From Anadara kagoshimensis (taxonomy: Eukaryota; Mollusca; Bivalvia; Arcoida; Arcidae), in NCBI GenBank assembly GCA_021292105.1, contig CM037857.1, positions 33,240,680-33,304,679 on the forward strand: 64,000 bases of DNA, in the 5' to 3' direction. The translations under genes were made by a program, and so were the position numbers. Positions 23,479-35,585 of the stretch are shown piece by piece. The notes beneath the pieces were generated by a model. It made no database searches. It saw only the letters and a list, made by a program, of their open reading frames with translations, and was not told the DNA's origin. Positions within the stretch are counted from its first letter, which is position 1, and every line of letters starts with the position of its first letter.

Positions 23479-23701
23479 GTTGCAAAATAATTTCTTAACA
23501 AATATATCCCTTAAAATTTAGAAAATTTAACTTCGCGGCGATCTTTTTTCGTATCTAAAAATAAACATTTTTTGACAAAAATTATTACAAATGTTATGAG
23601 CTTGCGAGCTTGAATTGATCTTCAAAATGATACCATAAATTCCTAGATATCTTCTAAATTAACATGTTAAGGAAAACTTGGTTAAAGAATGATTGTGAAA
23701 C
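23479..23701. mobile_element. short inverted-repeat element, family C (decayed)
   Basis: GTTGCAAAATAATTTCTTAA on the left faces TTAAAGAATGATTGTGAAAC on the right. The interior GATCTTCAAAATGATACC matches the copy at 25282-25528 (GATCTTCAAAATGACACC). Confidence 0.65.
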
Positions 23702-25189
23702 GGGAACCTTGTGTGCTTTGTGCCATTGGTTATAATAATGTTGTCTCCTTTCCTGTTGTTCCGCTTCCTCTCACTGCTACTTCTGATTGTTACTGCACCA
23801 GACCGACCTATTATAACGGACAGTTTATTAAATTTTTAAAATTACACGTTTTAGGTACCCCCTTCATTTTTCTCCACAAAAACTGTCGTAGTACCTATTC
23901 TTGTACCTTTTCCCCTTTTTGCCACTTAATAGCCAATATGCCAATATAACTTTCCTACGGAATCAAATTACCACTGTTAATCTGCCATGTCATTCTCAGA
24001 ATATTATAAGCCTTTTTACGACTTTTGTTTAATTTAATTTATAACTTGAAAATTATGATTATTCCACAAATATGATCGACTAATGTAATATTGATGTTTA
24101 CACGGAAAACCACATCATCAAACTTCATGTTGATATATATATATTGTAATATGTTATATTCAAGGAGAGTGGTTTTATAGGAGTTTCACTCTTGTTCCGG
24201 AATTGTTTATATTTGTGATTTTGTATCATGTATGTCAAAAAAAAGTTTAAACTAAACTGGTATATATATTTTTTACATAAGAAGCTGGTTTACTACGCGA
24301 TTTTTATTTTATCCATCAAATTTCCTCTATTTTCACCACATATTTACTATATAACGTATATAAGAATTATTTCCTGATTGGGACAAGGAGACGAATATTA
24401 ATTAGTTTAATTTTAAATAGAATTGTGTTGTTGTGGTTACAACATGCGTATATCCTTACATCACCAATTCATCAGTTTCGCTGTTTTAAGTCATAAAAAT
24501 TTGATTAATTGTATTTTTAATTATATATGTATATATATTTGTTAAAATGTTAACATCATTTCAAATTTGACTGGTGGTGTGTTAGGGAATCAAGTAAGTA
24601 GGTAATTTCATACAGGTGTATATTTTTTGATAATGTGAAAAAGGTTAAACTGGTATTGATGTACACATTCAATTGTCATAAAATAGAACAATATACACTC
24701 TGCTAAAATTCGATTGAACGTATTAAGAAATTATTATACATGTATTTTTGGGAAATAATATTATTTATGGATTGGAATTTTATTTTAAATGTTACAATCC
24801 ATCTTTGAAGTTACTTTTCAATCAGGCAATTGAGAGAATGTTCGCTGAAAAAACCCAATTCAAGACGAATAAATGTTGACAATTGTATAAAATTAGCGAA
24901 AAGGTGGTTATATTCTCGTTTTAACTTTAAAAGTTTGATAATGGAAAATGTTATTTTTTTAAAAATGTTGTCCTAAACTTATGACCATATGTACATAGTT
25001 TTCCTTTTTATAGCTAACTTACATTCATACAAAATGGTTTTTGTTTTCAATTTTGAGCTATTGCAATTGCTTTAATTAAAGTTTGTCAAATTAAATTATT
25101 TTTCTTATTACATAAAATGTTGAGTATTATCTAAATATAAGATGATTCAAACCTTGTTTTGTATCTTATGTTCACGTTTTTAATTTCAG
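23702..25189 (+). other. upstream region of the repeat-protein gene
   Basis: No exon could be placed. The coding start exon at 25190 follows a clean acceptor (TTAATTTCAG), so the transcription start and at least one non-coding exon should lie in or beyond this stretch. No promoter motif stands out in the AT-rich background. Confidence 0.4.
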
Positions 25190-25216
25190 GAAAAATAACT
25201 TTACCTTCACCATATT

Positions 25217-28200
25217 ATGGTCAATCTTCTTTGTTTGGTGGCTACACAGATTGTGCTGGGTAAGTACAGGCCCCGACCCCGGTTTCACAATCATTCCTTA
25301 GCTTTTTTTCTTTAACTTAAATTTAGCAAATTTTTGTGTTCTTTTTTTTTATTTTGTGGAACTATTAATAATTTTTTTGTCAAATCTTTGTGCAAATGTT
25401 ATAAGGTAGAATAGATCTTCAAAATGACACCTTAAATTCACAAATTTCTTGAAAATTAACTTATAAAGATTTGAAATTATGCCAGATTTAAATTAAAGAA
25501 AATCTTAGTTAAGGAATAATTGTGAAACTGAGACTGTTTTATAATCATGCTTTAGATAAGATGTTCTTTGACTTCAATCTGGCACATTTAAAAGCTTACT
25601 ACTTTATTAATTGTTAAGGTAATCAGAGATTTCAGGTGTCATTTTGAAGCCCACTTCTAGTTTATAACATTTCCTGTATTGCTGTTTAAATTGTTAATTT
25701 ATTGTTTAAAAATCGATCAATTGAATTAAAAGAAATGAATTTCTTTTTTGGAATGGAAAAATGAAAGAATTGGACGTTTTACACACGTAACACATTTTGC
25801 TATTTATGACATTTCTATAATAACACAAATGTTTATATTTTCAGCCTCTGCAGTGTACGTACCTTCCTCGCCATTACCAGGATGTTCTGTTACTGAAATA
25901 AGATGTCTGGTGTCTAAAACATGTACCCGTGATTCCCAATGTGGACCCTCCGGATTTCACTCGTGTATTTTACACCCTTCTGGACAAAAGCGATGCTGCA
26001 GATGTGGTAAGAAAGATATGACGTTACATAATTTATTGTTTTAATGTGTTTTTTGGGGGAGGGGGTGCCTAATGGGTCGACTACTTAAGTACGATAAATG
26101 CAATTGTGAGAATATTTTTTCAGTTCGCTTGACGAAGGGCTCAATTACAGGGCTTGTAGTTCCAGATACTCCAGTTTTATTCACCATTTCAGGACTGACT
26201 GATCGCAAAACTACAGTAGGTTTTCGAAACTACAGGATGAAGTTAGGTAACACATAATTTACGACCGCTAAATTGTGTGCAATGACATTTTACGAAGTTA
26301 GATTTAATGTCATTTTACATCCACGAAGTCAGTTCCATGTCATTTTACGATCACGAAGTTTGTTTTTACGCCGTTTAACGACTATGAATTTAGGTTTCAG
26401 GTCGTAAAACTAGGTTTCTGTATTCTTGTACAGCCTGTAAAACAGGCATCTACCTCCTCTAAGTAAATTGTATATCATTGGCACTGTTATGACTCAAGTG
26501 CCGAGAATCTTATTTGGAACAATGGTTTAATATTTTATGGATAAAATCGAGGTCAAGTTTGAATTTGAGTATTTTAGTCAAGCGGTTCTGGGTATCTTGA
26601 CTTTGACCAAAATAATGTTTGAGAATTTTGCATTTAACGTACAAGTACCCACATACAAAGACTATGTTAAACAATGTATGTGTATCTATGATTTAAAACA
26701 AATTTAAATACGCATTAAAAGTTGTATGATTACTTTTAGAGGAATTAATTAAGATACAGTACCCCATCAATCATGGTAATGCGACATAACTGATTATGAT
26801 TACGTCATAATGTGTAGTAAAGGTCAAATACAGTTGTAAACAAAATACCTCTTATAAAAATAATGATCAATTATCACTAAATACACTTGTAGTTTTAAGG
26901 CAAATAAAAAGCAAAAGATCAAAGTTCATAACAATGATATGTCAAGATAGGAAAATGCAGTGCTTGATTTGGCAGGACTCATAAGAGGAAATGAAAGTTT
27001 GTTCCAAAGCTGGAATTATGCCATCGCATAGAAAATGCTCATTCGTATCTCCTTTACTTACTTTTTAATTACAATTCACTTCCCATTGATTGACAACCAA
27101 TTTTCAGACGTTTTCAAGATGACTGACTGGCATTTTATTAATAAATTTCAATATGATTGACAACCATTTTATTCACAAGATTTCAATATGGATTGGGTTT
27201 GAGTTATTCTGTTTTTGCTCAGTCAAGATAGAGGTTGGCAGTTCTAGAATAGTAGAGAAAATCGGAGTAGCCGAAAAATCCCAATCTTGCGGCAAGCTAA
27301 GTGACAATGTAGTAAAAGGCACTGTGATCAATCGTAAATCGACACTGGGGCTCCGTTTCAATATGAGTGACTGGGATTTTATTCTTACATTTACAATATT
27401 GTTTCAATATAGTTTCATAATAACATGGTTTACATATGTTTCCATATATACATACTCCATATGATTAACGGTTTGTGTATTCGCAATTCCAACGTGGTAT
27501 ATTATAGTTTTGATATGTTTATTTTCACATAGTTTCAACACGAACCAGTGGATGCATTTTTCTATATTACGACACGCGTATCAATTGGGCTCTATATACA
27601 TGATATAGTTTGGATTTAAAGACAATAACCATACTCTATTTTACATTATTCTTCCTATGTTACAGTTAAATCACAATCGACGGACGAAAACTACCCAAAT
27701 CCACCGAAACCAGTAACAAACTATGATAGAGGATCCGGTACAACGCATGGCTTGGAAAAAGGAAAGTGGCTATGGGTCAGATAAAAACCAGTACAAACCA
27801 AGTAAACTTGACACTGGTTACACACCACAGAAACCTGACACTGGTTACACACCACAAAAACCCGACACTGGCTACCTACCAAGTAAACATGACACTGGTA
27901 ACCTACCAAGTAAACCTGACACTGATTACCTACCGCAAAAACCTGGCACTGGTTTCCCACCACAGAAACCTGACACTGGCTACATACCAAGTCAACCTGA
28001 CACTGGCTACCTACCGCAAAAACCTGACACTGGTTTCCCACCACAGAAACCTGACACTGGCTACATACCAAGTCAACCTGACACTGATTACCTACCGCAA
28101 AAACCTGACACTGGTTTCCCACCACAGAAACCTGACACTGGCTACATACCAAGTCAACCTGACACTGGCTACCTACCAAGTAAACCTGACACTGGTTACC

Positions 28201-30707
28201 CACCACAGAAACCTGACACTGGCTATCCACCACAAAAACCTAACACTGGCTACCTACCAAGTAAACATGACACTGGTAACCTACCAAGTAAACCTGACAC
28301 TGATTACCTACCGCAAAAACCTGGCACTGGCTACCCACCACAAAAACCTGACACTGGCTACCTACCAAGTAAACATGACACTGGTAACCTACCAAGTAAA
28401 CCTGACAATGATTACCTACCGAAGAAACCTGACACTGGTTACCTACCACAGAAACCTGACAATGATTACCTACCAAAGAAACCCGACACTGGTTATCTAC
28501 CACAGAAACCTGCCACTGGTTATATACCACAGGAACCTGACACTGATTACCTACCAAAGAAACCCGACACTGGTTACTTACCACAGAAACCCGACACTGG
28601 TTACCTACCACAGAAACCTGACACTGGTTACCTACCACAGAAACCCGACACTGATTACCTACCAAAGAAACCTGACACTGGTTACCCACCACAGAAACCT
28701 GATACTGGCTATCCACCACAGAAACCTGACACTGGTTACCTACCACAGAAACCTAACACTGATTACCTACCAAAGAAACCCGACACTGGTTACCTACCAC
28801 AGAAACCCGACACTGGTTACCTACCACAGAAACCTGACACTGGTTACCTACCACAGAAACCCGACACTGATTACCTACCAAAGAAACCTGACACTAGTTA
28901 CCCACCACAGAAACCTGACACTGGCTATCCACCACAGAAACCTGACACTGGTTACCTACCACAGAAACCTGACACTGGTTACCTACCACAGAAACCTGAC
29001 ACCGGCCACCTACCACAGAAACCTGACACTGGTTACCTACCACAGAAACCTGAAACTGGTAACCCACCACAGAAGCCTGACACTGGTTACTTACCAACTG
29101 AACCTGACAATGGCTACCCACAGAAACCTGACACTGGCTATCCACCAATAAATCCAAAAGTAACTAGTTCTACTGATTATGATTCTTCGGGTACTTTACA
29201 CCAAACAATCAAAAAGACATATGACCCTGAAGGTAGAAATTTTGATTTAGTTTCGAGGAAATCCAAAATAATACCGACAAATGGTGGAATTATAAAACTA
29301 AAAAGTAGCCAGTCTACCAGTAGACGAGATGGAGGTGTATCTGTCAGTTCTAGTTCAAGTTCGTTTAGCTCTAATTCTAAATATCCAGCAGGTAGCTTAG
29401 ATCCTCGACACTCAATAGACGACCGAGATCACCAATACCCAAGAACCAACCTACCAAATAACCCCGACACTGGTTACCTACCAAGTGAATCCGACACTGG
29501 CTACATACCAAGTAAACTTGACACCGGGTACCTACCAAGTAAACCTGACACTGGCTACATAACAAGCAAACCTGATACCGGGTATTTACCAAGAAAACCT
29601 GACACCGGGTACATAGCAAGTAAACCTGACACCGGGTATTTACCAAGAAAACCTGACACCGGGTACATAGCAAGTAAACCTGACACTGGCTACATAGCAA
29701 GTAAACCTGACACTGGCTACATAGCAAGTAAACCTGACACCGGGTACTTACCAACTGAACCTGACACCGGGTACTTACCAACTGAACCTGACACTGGCTA
29801 CCCACCACAGAAACCTGACACTGGCTACCCACCACAGAAACCTGACACTAGCTATCCACCAATAAATCCAAAAGTAACTAGTTCTACAGATTATGATTCT
29901 TCGGGTACTTTACACCAAACAATCAAAAAGACATATGACCCTGAAGGTAGAAATTTTGATTTAGTTTCGAGGAAGTCCAAAATAATACCGACAAATGGTG
30001 GAATTATAAAACTAAAAAGTAGCCAGTCTACCAGTAGACGAGATGGAGGTGTATCTGTCAGTTCTAGTTCAAGTTCGTTTAGCTCTAATTCTAAATATCC
30101 AGCAGGTAGGTTAGATCCTCGACACCCAATAAACGACGGAGATCACCAGTACCCAAGAACCAACCTACCTAATAACCCCGACACTGGTTACCTACCACGT
30201 GAATCCGACACTGGCTACATACCAAATAAACTTGACACCGTCTATCGACCAAGCAACGCCGAAACCCATCATTCACGATTTCGTTCAGACGATCAATACC
30301 CACCAAGGAATTCAGATACTCATTTTCCAAGAACCAAACCAAAAGTGACCAGCTCAACTAACTTTGATTCATCTGGCACTTTACACCAAACAATAAAAAA
30401 GAATTATGATCCCGAGGGCCGAAATTTTGATTTTGTATCGAGAAAATCCAAAACAATACCAACAGATAACGGATTTATAAAGTTACACAGTAGTATATCG
30501 ACCAGTAAACGAGGAGGATTAGGAGGAGGTACCGTCTTCAGTTCCAGTTCTATTTCTTCAAGCTCTAGTTCCGGATCTAGTTCCATATCGTCTAGTTCTG
30601 GTTTTCCTGACTTTGATTATCTTCCTCCAAGAAGGGATTATTATCCAAGAAGAAGAGATTCGCTCCGGGATTTAAGAGAACTCCGTAGACGTTTCGGTCA
30701 AACATAA
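25217..30707 (+). CDS. secreted Lys-Pro-Asp-Thr-Gly-Tyr nonapeptide-repeat protein, candidate structural or adhesive matrix protein
   Basis: Exons: 25217-25259, 25845-26006, 26124-26219, 27223 to about 27366, and 27666-30707. The ATG exon follows an acceptor, so a 5' UTR intron exists. The product starts with a signal peptide (MVNLLCLVATQIVLA). An eight-Cys segment follows, spaced C-x6-C-x5-C-x5-C-x7-C-x9-CC-x-C, then two short related modules. Next come 50 nonapeptides (KPDTGYLPQ type), a Ser-rich module, 15 nonapeptides, a near-identical module, three nonapeptides, a third module and an Arg-rich end (RRRDSLRDLRELRRRFGQT). It is about 1161 residues if read through. One base too many in an A run at 27756-27760 puts the repeat exon out of frame with the exons before it. 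The donor of exon four is uncertain. Tyr, Lys and Pro in every unit recall mussel foot proteins; function is inferred only. Confidence 0.75.
25282..25528. mobile_element. short inverted-repeat element, family C (best copy)
   Basis: GTTTCACAATCATTCCTTAG ... TTTAACTTAAATTTAG mirrors TTTAAATTAAAG ... TTAGTTAAGGAATAATTGTG. It lies in the first coding intron of the repeat-protein gene, about 20 bp past the donor. A diverged second fragment follows at 25540-25660. Confidence 0.8.
26220..27222 (+). other. intron of the repeat-protein gene
   Basis: It holds a weak small tandem pattern (CATTTTACGA, three times, 26284-26350). No other element was recognised. Confidence 0.45.
27804..29150 (+). repeat. 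coding nonapeptide array, block 1, 50 units of 27 bp
   Basis: Consensus K-P-D-T-G-Y-L-P-Q, with one unit of eight residues. Variants fall in higher-order groups: a three-unit set ending in DYLPQ, GFPPQ and GYIPS is repeated in succession, and later an eight-unit set recurs. Position 5 alternates Gly/Asp and position 6 is nearly always Tyr, or Phe. The array is open without a stop, so purifying constraint on the frame is likely. Confidence 0.95.
29151..30173 (+). repeat. 714-bp coding duplication: Ser-rich module plus nonapeptide block 2
   Basis: The module at 29151-29459 (KVTSSTDYDSSGTLHQTIKK, then DPEGRNFDLVSRKSKIIPT, then a Ser run) recurs at 29865-30173, offset exactly 714 bp, with only a handful of base changes. 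Between them lie 15 nonapeptide units (29460-29864). A third, more diverged module begins near 30330 and runs into the C-terminus. Confidence 0.9.
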
Positions 30708-31141
30708 ACATACAAATGTCTAATTTTTATTATTTTTTTTGTCGTATCATGTCGTAATTTTCAATGTTACACGAAACTTTCCAAAAGAGCGGATTTTATA
30801 ATATTTATGTATATTTGTTGTTTGCAAGTCTATGTTTTTATTCCTGATAGCAAACAATCGACATTGGCTACGTATGACCTAGTGATTCTTTCAAAAAGAA
30901 GCCCATTTTAACAAATTTGTGAAGCAATACTTTAAAAGATATTTAGTATTTTCAATTTGTTGAAACTTAGCAAGTGTTATGTAGACGATTGTGGGTTTTA
31001 TAAATGGACATAAATTACACAATACTACGAAGTGAAATGTATTAACGCTTAGTTAACGACTAGATTTCTCAGAAATATATTTCAAGTTATTAGGCACATT
31101 CAGTTATTGCCAGTGAGTACTTGCCCAAGTTGTGAACACTT
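30708..31141 (+). other. 3' flank of the repeat-protein gene
   Basis: A T-rich stretch follows the stop codon. No clear poly(A) hexamer was found before the next element. Confidence 0.4.
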
Positions 31142-31430
31142 ACAGTATAGACCTGTCGAAAGTTGAACACTTAACCAAGGAATTAGTACCAACTCTTCTG
31201 CTCCTTCCATGATTTATCCCGACAGTTTTATATTTTCGGCAAAGCGCTGTCATTAGCTATCTGTCATACATATGCCTTTTTTATTTAATCAAAATATGCT
31301 ATATGACAATACCATTTTTTGAATGCATTTTATGAATAAATTCAAAAATTGTATATAACATATCCATAACTTGGTCGCTCCACAGCCCAGCTTTGAAGCC
31401 ATGTTAAACTTTCGACAAGTCTGTACCGTA
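31142..31430. mobile_element. short inverted-repeat element, family D
   Basis: ACAGTATAGACCTGTCGAAA then GTTGAACAC mirrors GTTAAACTTTCGACAAGTCT then GTACCGTA. Relatives are at 38124-38340, 40040-40396 and 59608-59819. Confidence 0.8.
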
Positions 31431-31884
31431 TGTCCAGGCAATGGGATAGTATCGTTCATAGATGATTTTAAATTAAAGATAATAATTCAATTGTGTTTTA
31501 ACAACTCTGATAAGTATAGTGTACTCTAGTGGTTTAAAACCCTAAAATGTGTTATATTATCAGTAACCATGGAAATGACAGGTAATACACTTCTGTTATA
31601 CATGTATGCATTTGAATCATTTAGTTGACCATTTTTGAATATTGTGTTGCACTGATATTAAATCCAATCGTATGTTTGATAAGCGTATACATGTTTTGTA
31701 ATTAAATATATCACTATATATTAATAAAAAATATATTGACGAAAAAACAACATTCTTTATTATTTTTAAACATTGTACAAGGGAAAATAAACGATGCACA
31801 CTGTCAATATCACATTGGCTGAATAAGACAACAATGCAGCCGATGGTACTGTCATGTGCTGTTTTTGAATGCATTATTTTAATA

Positions 31885-32168
31885 GAAATTCACAAGCAGC
31901 ACATGGAGTACTGTAGTAAAGGGTTGTGGGTTCAAAGCTGTGAGGGCTTGAGATTTCTCTAAGTTGGTTTTCATTCCTTGTCAATATTTCAGCTTAAACA
32001 AAGAACATTGCGAGAGCAGTCTTTAGGATATGACTCAAAACATAGGTCCCGTGTCTGTAGAGCTCGAAAACGAGTATGCCACATAAGACTGCTACAGAAG
32101 ACGTTTAGAATTAGATGGAATTGTAATAGACTGAAAAAGATAAGAAGTTATTTGAAAAGAATGTGAAA
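31885..32168 (+). mobile_element. SINE family 2 copy
   Basis: It holds the box B-like GGGTTGTGGGTTCAAAGCTG, and the body GACTCAAAACATAGGTCCCG, TAGAGCTCGAAAACGAGTA and ACAGAAGACG parallels 12362-12810. The head is decayed. Confidence 0.6.
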
Positions 32169-32310
32169 CACAGATTTTTGATACCGGCATTCAGTCTTTA
32201 CAGGGTAGCAAGGAAAGAAACGATTTATTCCATAAACCAAGTGTAAGGATACTACTGTTTGAAAGTTTTAGTGGTTCAACTTAGTTTATCGAAAGATAAC
32301 TACTGTTTTA

Positions 32311-32968
32311 GCATGAAGCACTACTTCCTGAAGTTTTTAGCATTGAAGCACTACTTCCTGAAGTTTTTAGCATTGAAGCACTACTTCCTGAAGTTTTTAG
32401 CATTGAAGCACTACTTTCTGAAGTTTTTAGCATTGAAGCACTACTTCCTGAAGTTTTTAGCATTGAAGCACTACTTCCTGAAGTTTTTAGCATTGAAGCA
32501 CTACTTCCTGAAGTTTTTAGCATTGAAGCACTACTTCCTGAAGTTTTTAGCATTGAAGCACTACTTCCTGAAGTTTTTAGCATTGAAGCACTACTTCCTA
32601 AAGTTTTTAGCATTGAAGCACTACTTCCTGAAGTTTTTAGTATTGAAGCACTACTTCCTAAAGTTTTTAGCATTGAAGCACTACTTCCTGAAGTTTTTAG
32701 CATTGGAGCATTGAAGCACTACTTCCTGAAGTTTTTAGCATTGAAGCACTACTTCCTGAAAGTTTTTAGCATTGAAGCACTACTTCCTAAAGTTTTTAGC
32801 ATTGAAGCACTACTTCCTGAAGTTTTTAGCATTGAAGCACTACTTCCTAAAGTTTTTAGCATTGAAGCACTACTTCCTGAAGTTTTTAGCATTGGAGCAC
32901 TACTTCCTAAGGTTTTTAGCATTGAAGCACTACTTCCTGAAGTTTTTAGCATTGAAGCACTACTACTA
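32311..32968. repeat. minisatellite, 30-bp unit, about 22 copies (homogeneous part)
   Basis: The unit is CATTGAAGCACTACTTCCTG plus AAGTTTTTAG. Thirteen units are almost identical to 32700, then a partial-unit insertion shifts the register and about nine more follow, some with CTAAAG for CTGAAG. Open frames on both strands result from the unit length and are not taken as genes. Confidence 0.92.
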
Positions 32969-32989
32969 AACATTAAACAATAAATACAT

Positions 32990-33990
32990 GGAGAACTACT
33001 TCTTGAAGGATTTACCGTTAGGGAACTACTTATTAACTTTTTAGCATTGGGGCACTATTTTTTAAGGTTTTAGCGTTATGGTACTACTGTTTGATTGTTT
33101 TAGCATTGGGTGACAACTTCTTAAAGGGTTATAGCATTTGGGGCCTAGTTATTCCTTGAATGTTTTAGCATTGAAACACAGTTCATGAAGGTTTTAGCTT
33201 TGATACACCAGTTCTTGAAGGTTTTAGCATTGAGACACCATTTCTTAAATGTTTTAGCACTGAGGCACCAGTTCTTGAAGGTTTCAGCATTGAGGTACCA
33301 GTTCTTGGAGGTTTTAGCTTTGAGACACCAGTTCTTAAATGTTTTAGCATTGGGGCACCAGTTCTTGAAGGTTTCAGCATTTAGACAACAGACAACAGTT
33401 CTTGAAGGGTTTAGCTTTGACACACCAGTTCTTGAAGGTTTTAGCGTTAGGACACTAGTTCTTAAAGATTTTAGCATTGAGAACCTGTTCTTGAAGGTTT
33501 TAGCTTTAAAACACCATTTCTTGAAGGTTTTAGCTTTAAAACACCAGTTCTTGAAGGTTTTAGCTTTGAGACACCATTTCACGAAGATTTTAGCATTGAG
33601 ACACCAGTTCATGAAGGTTTTAGCTTTGAGACACCATTTCACGAAGATTTTAGCATTGAGACGCTTTTGAGGTTTAGCTTTAAAACACCATTTCTTGAAT
33701 GTTTTAGCTTTGAGACACCAGTTCTTGAAGGTTTTAGCATTGAGGCACCAGTTCTTCAAGGTTTTAGGTTCGAGACACCAGTTCTTAATTGTTTTAGCAT
33801 TGAGGCACCAGTTCTTGAAGGTTTCAGCATTGAGACACCAGTTCTTGAATGTTTTAGCGTTTAGACACCAGTTCTTGAGGGGTTTAGCTTTGACACACCA
33901 GTTCTTGAAGGTTTTAGCTTTAAGACTCAGTTCTTAAGTGTATTATCATTGGGGCACTACTTCTTGAAGGTTCGTTTTGGCATTCATTGG
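32990..33990. repeat. diverged arm of the same 30-bp minisatellite
   Basis: The units read roughly TTCTTGAAGGTTTTAGCATT plus GAGACACCAG, alignable to the homogeneous part (CATTGAAGCAC...TTCCTGAAGTTTTTAG). About 32 units vary at many positions, with several indels. Confidence 0.85.
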
Positions 33991-34429
33991 GGTTCTACTT
34001 CTTGATTAAATGTATGCTTGGTATACTTGCAATGTGATGCCGTATAGATCCCCCGTCTAATATATCTGTCTTAGCTCTTTTAGCTTTTTGTTTGTTGATT
34101 TCTTAAAATAATGGTAAAATTACTTTGGATTTCAACAAAATGACTGCGAGTTTATCATCACTAGCCAATGCACATACATACAATTCTACAACTTTGTCAA
34201 ACTACACCAAAATATGATAACCTTTCGACAATCTTCACCAGGATATTATCAATTCTATGCACTCTCTTATTCTTGCTTAGCTTAAACATTGGCATATTGT
34301 GGTCATTGTAGATTACATAGCATCAATGATGAACATGCCCGTGATCGAAACTTTTTTGTTTACAGAAAAGGTCTTCTGTTGTCCAAAACTGTGTTTATAT
34401 ATAATTATAATGAAACAAATAACAAGAGT
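33991..34429. other. intergenic, nothing recognised
   Basis: No repeat or open frame of note. Confidence 0.4.
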
Positions 34430-34649
34430 CAGCTGTTCCAAGCCTGATTAGTTTGAACAATTGATTAGTTAAAATTTGAATTTTGTAAAATTTCAGATAT
34501 ATTATAAACTTAGAGTTGAAATGTTGAAAATGAATTAAAAATTCTATAAACTAAAGAAAATTGTACTAAAACTATCGATTCGATAATGATATTTTGATTT
34601 CACGTATTCTGCGAATCAATGATTAAACTATTCAAGCTTCGAACAACTA
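34430..34649 (+). mobile_element. short inverted-repeat element, family F, second copy
   Basis: CAGCTGTTCCAAGCCTGATT faces ATTCAAGCTTCGAACAACT. The interior is colinear with 18875-19052 but about 40 bp longer. Confidence 0.65.
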
Positions 34650-35585
34650 GGTCCAGGTTCTCGAGGCATTTACTTGATTAAATAATGTATATGAATTACT
34701 GTTCAATATTTAAAACGAAACGAATAAGAATTGAATTTGTTTCCGGAAACGGTTCGTTTTTGTTACAACGGATGTCATATAGTATGAAAGGTTACCGAGA
34801 AGTGAGATAGAATATTAAAACAAATTGATCATAAATATGTGTTTGTATAGTACCAACCAAAAGGTCATGTATAGACTTCTAATAATACTTGTATAAAATT
34901 ATGATGAAAAGAAATTTGAAATCAAATTACATTGTATTTATAACGCTATAAATCTTTTACTTCGACAGAAAAATTGATAAATAATACTTCATATTTAATA
35001 CATGTATATATAATATAAATAATAAACATTGAAAAAATCCTAAATATTTCACAGAACACGTGTATACAGAATTTATAAATAATGATATATATATATATGA
35101 AAAAATGATTAAATTAAGAAATAAAATCCTCAAAAATATTGATCGATGCAACATAGTTCTTACCAGTCTATGTAAACGTATGTTAAAAAATCACTGAGAC
35201 GGTATTATTGCCATTGTGCCTAACCTACTCGAAACTCACATTACAGTCACATATACTCCCGTTGATTTTTTCCCCACAAAACATATGTTCAAAATTCCAT
35301 GTTCAAGTTTGAAATAATAATTGCATATGGAACCACATATTACTCATTTCTCGAAAAAAAAAATTTGACACTTTCCATAATTTGGAAATTGGTATTTAAA
35401 CATAGAATTTAAATTCCACATGTATAGGCTTTGGCTTGGTCTGTCAACGACAGGGGTTAAAATGTGAAGTGTTCACAACTCTATGACCGCGCTTGAGAGT
35501 ATTAGAACATTTCCCTTATTCAGAACTGATACTTTTGTGAACATTTTCTCCATATTTAGATCTTATTTTTCTCCATTGTTTTGAA
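34650..35585. other. intergenic, downstream of the minus-strand ORF
   Basis: AT-rich, with a short (TA)n near 35083-35098. I could not place a poly(A) signal with confidence for the gene that ends at 35586. Confidence 0.35.

Noticed and set aside
25920-26006. A WAP or other named cysteine-rich domain in the repeat protein
   Set aside because: Eight cysteines are present, but the spacing (C-x9-CC-x-C at the end) does not fit the WAP pattern, so no family name is given.
27766-29151. A 461-codon frame and minus-strand frames over the nonapeptide array
   Set aside because: These are shifted or reverse readings of the real array. Only the frame giving Lys-Pro-Asp-Thr-Gly-Tyr continues through the modules to the C-terminus.
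32259-33937. Frames of up to 204 codons on both strands in the second minisatellite
   Set aside because: Same cause as the first: a 30-bp unit gives open frames in several phases, with no splice or start context.
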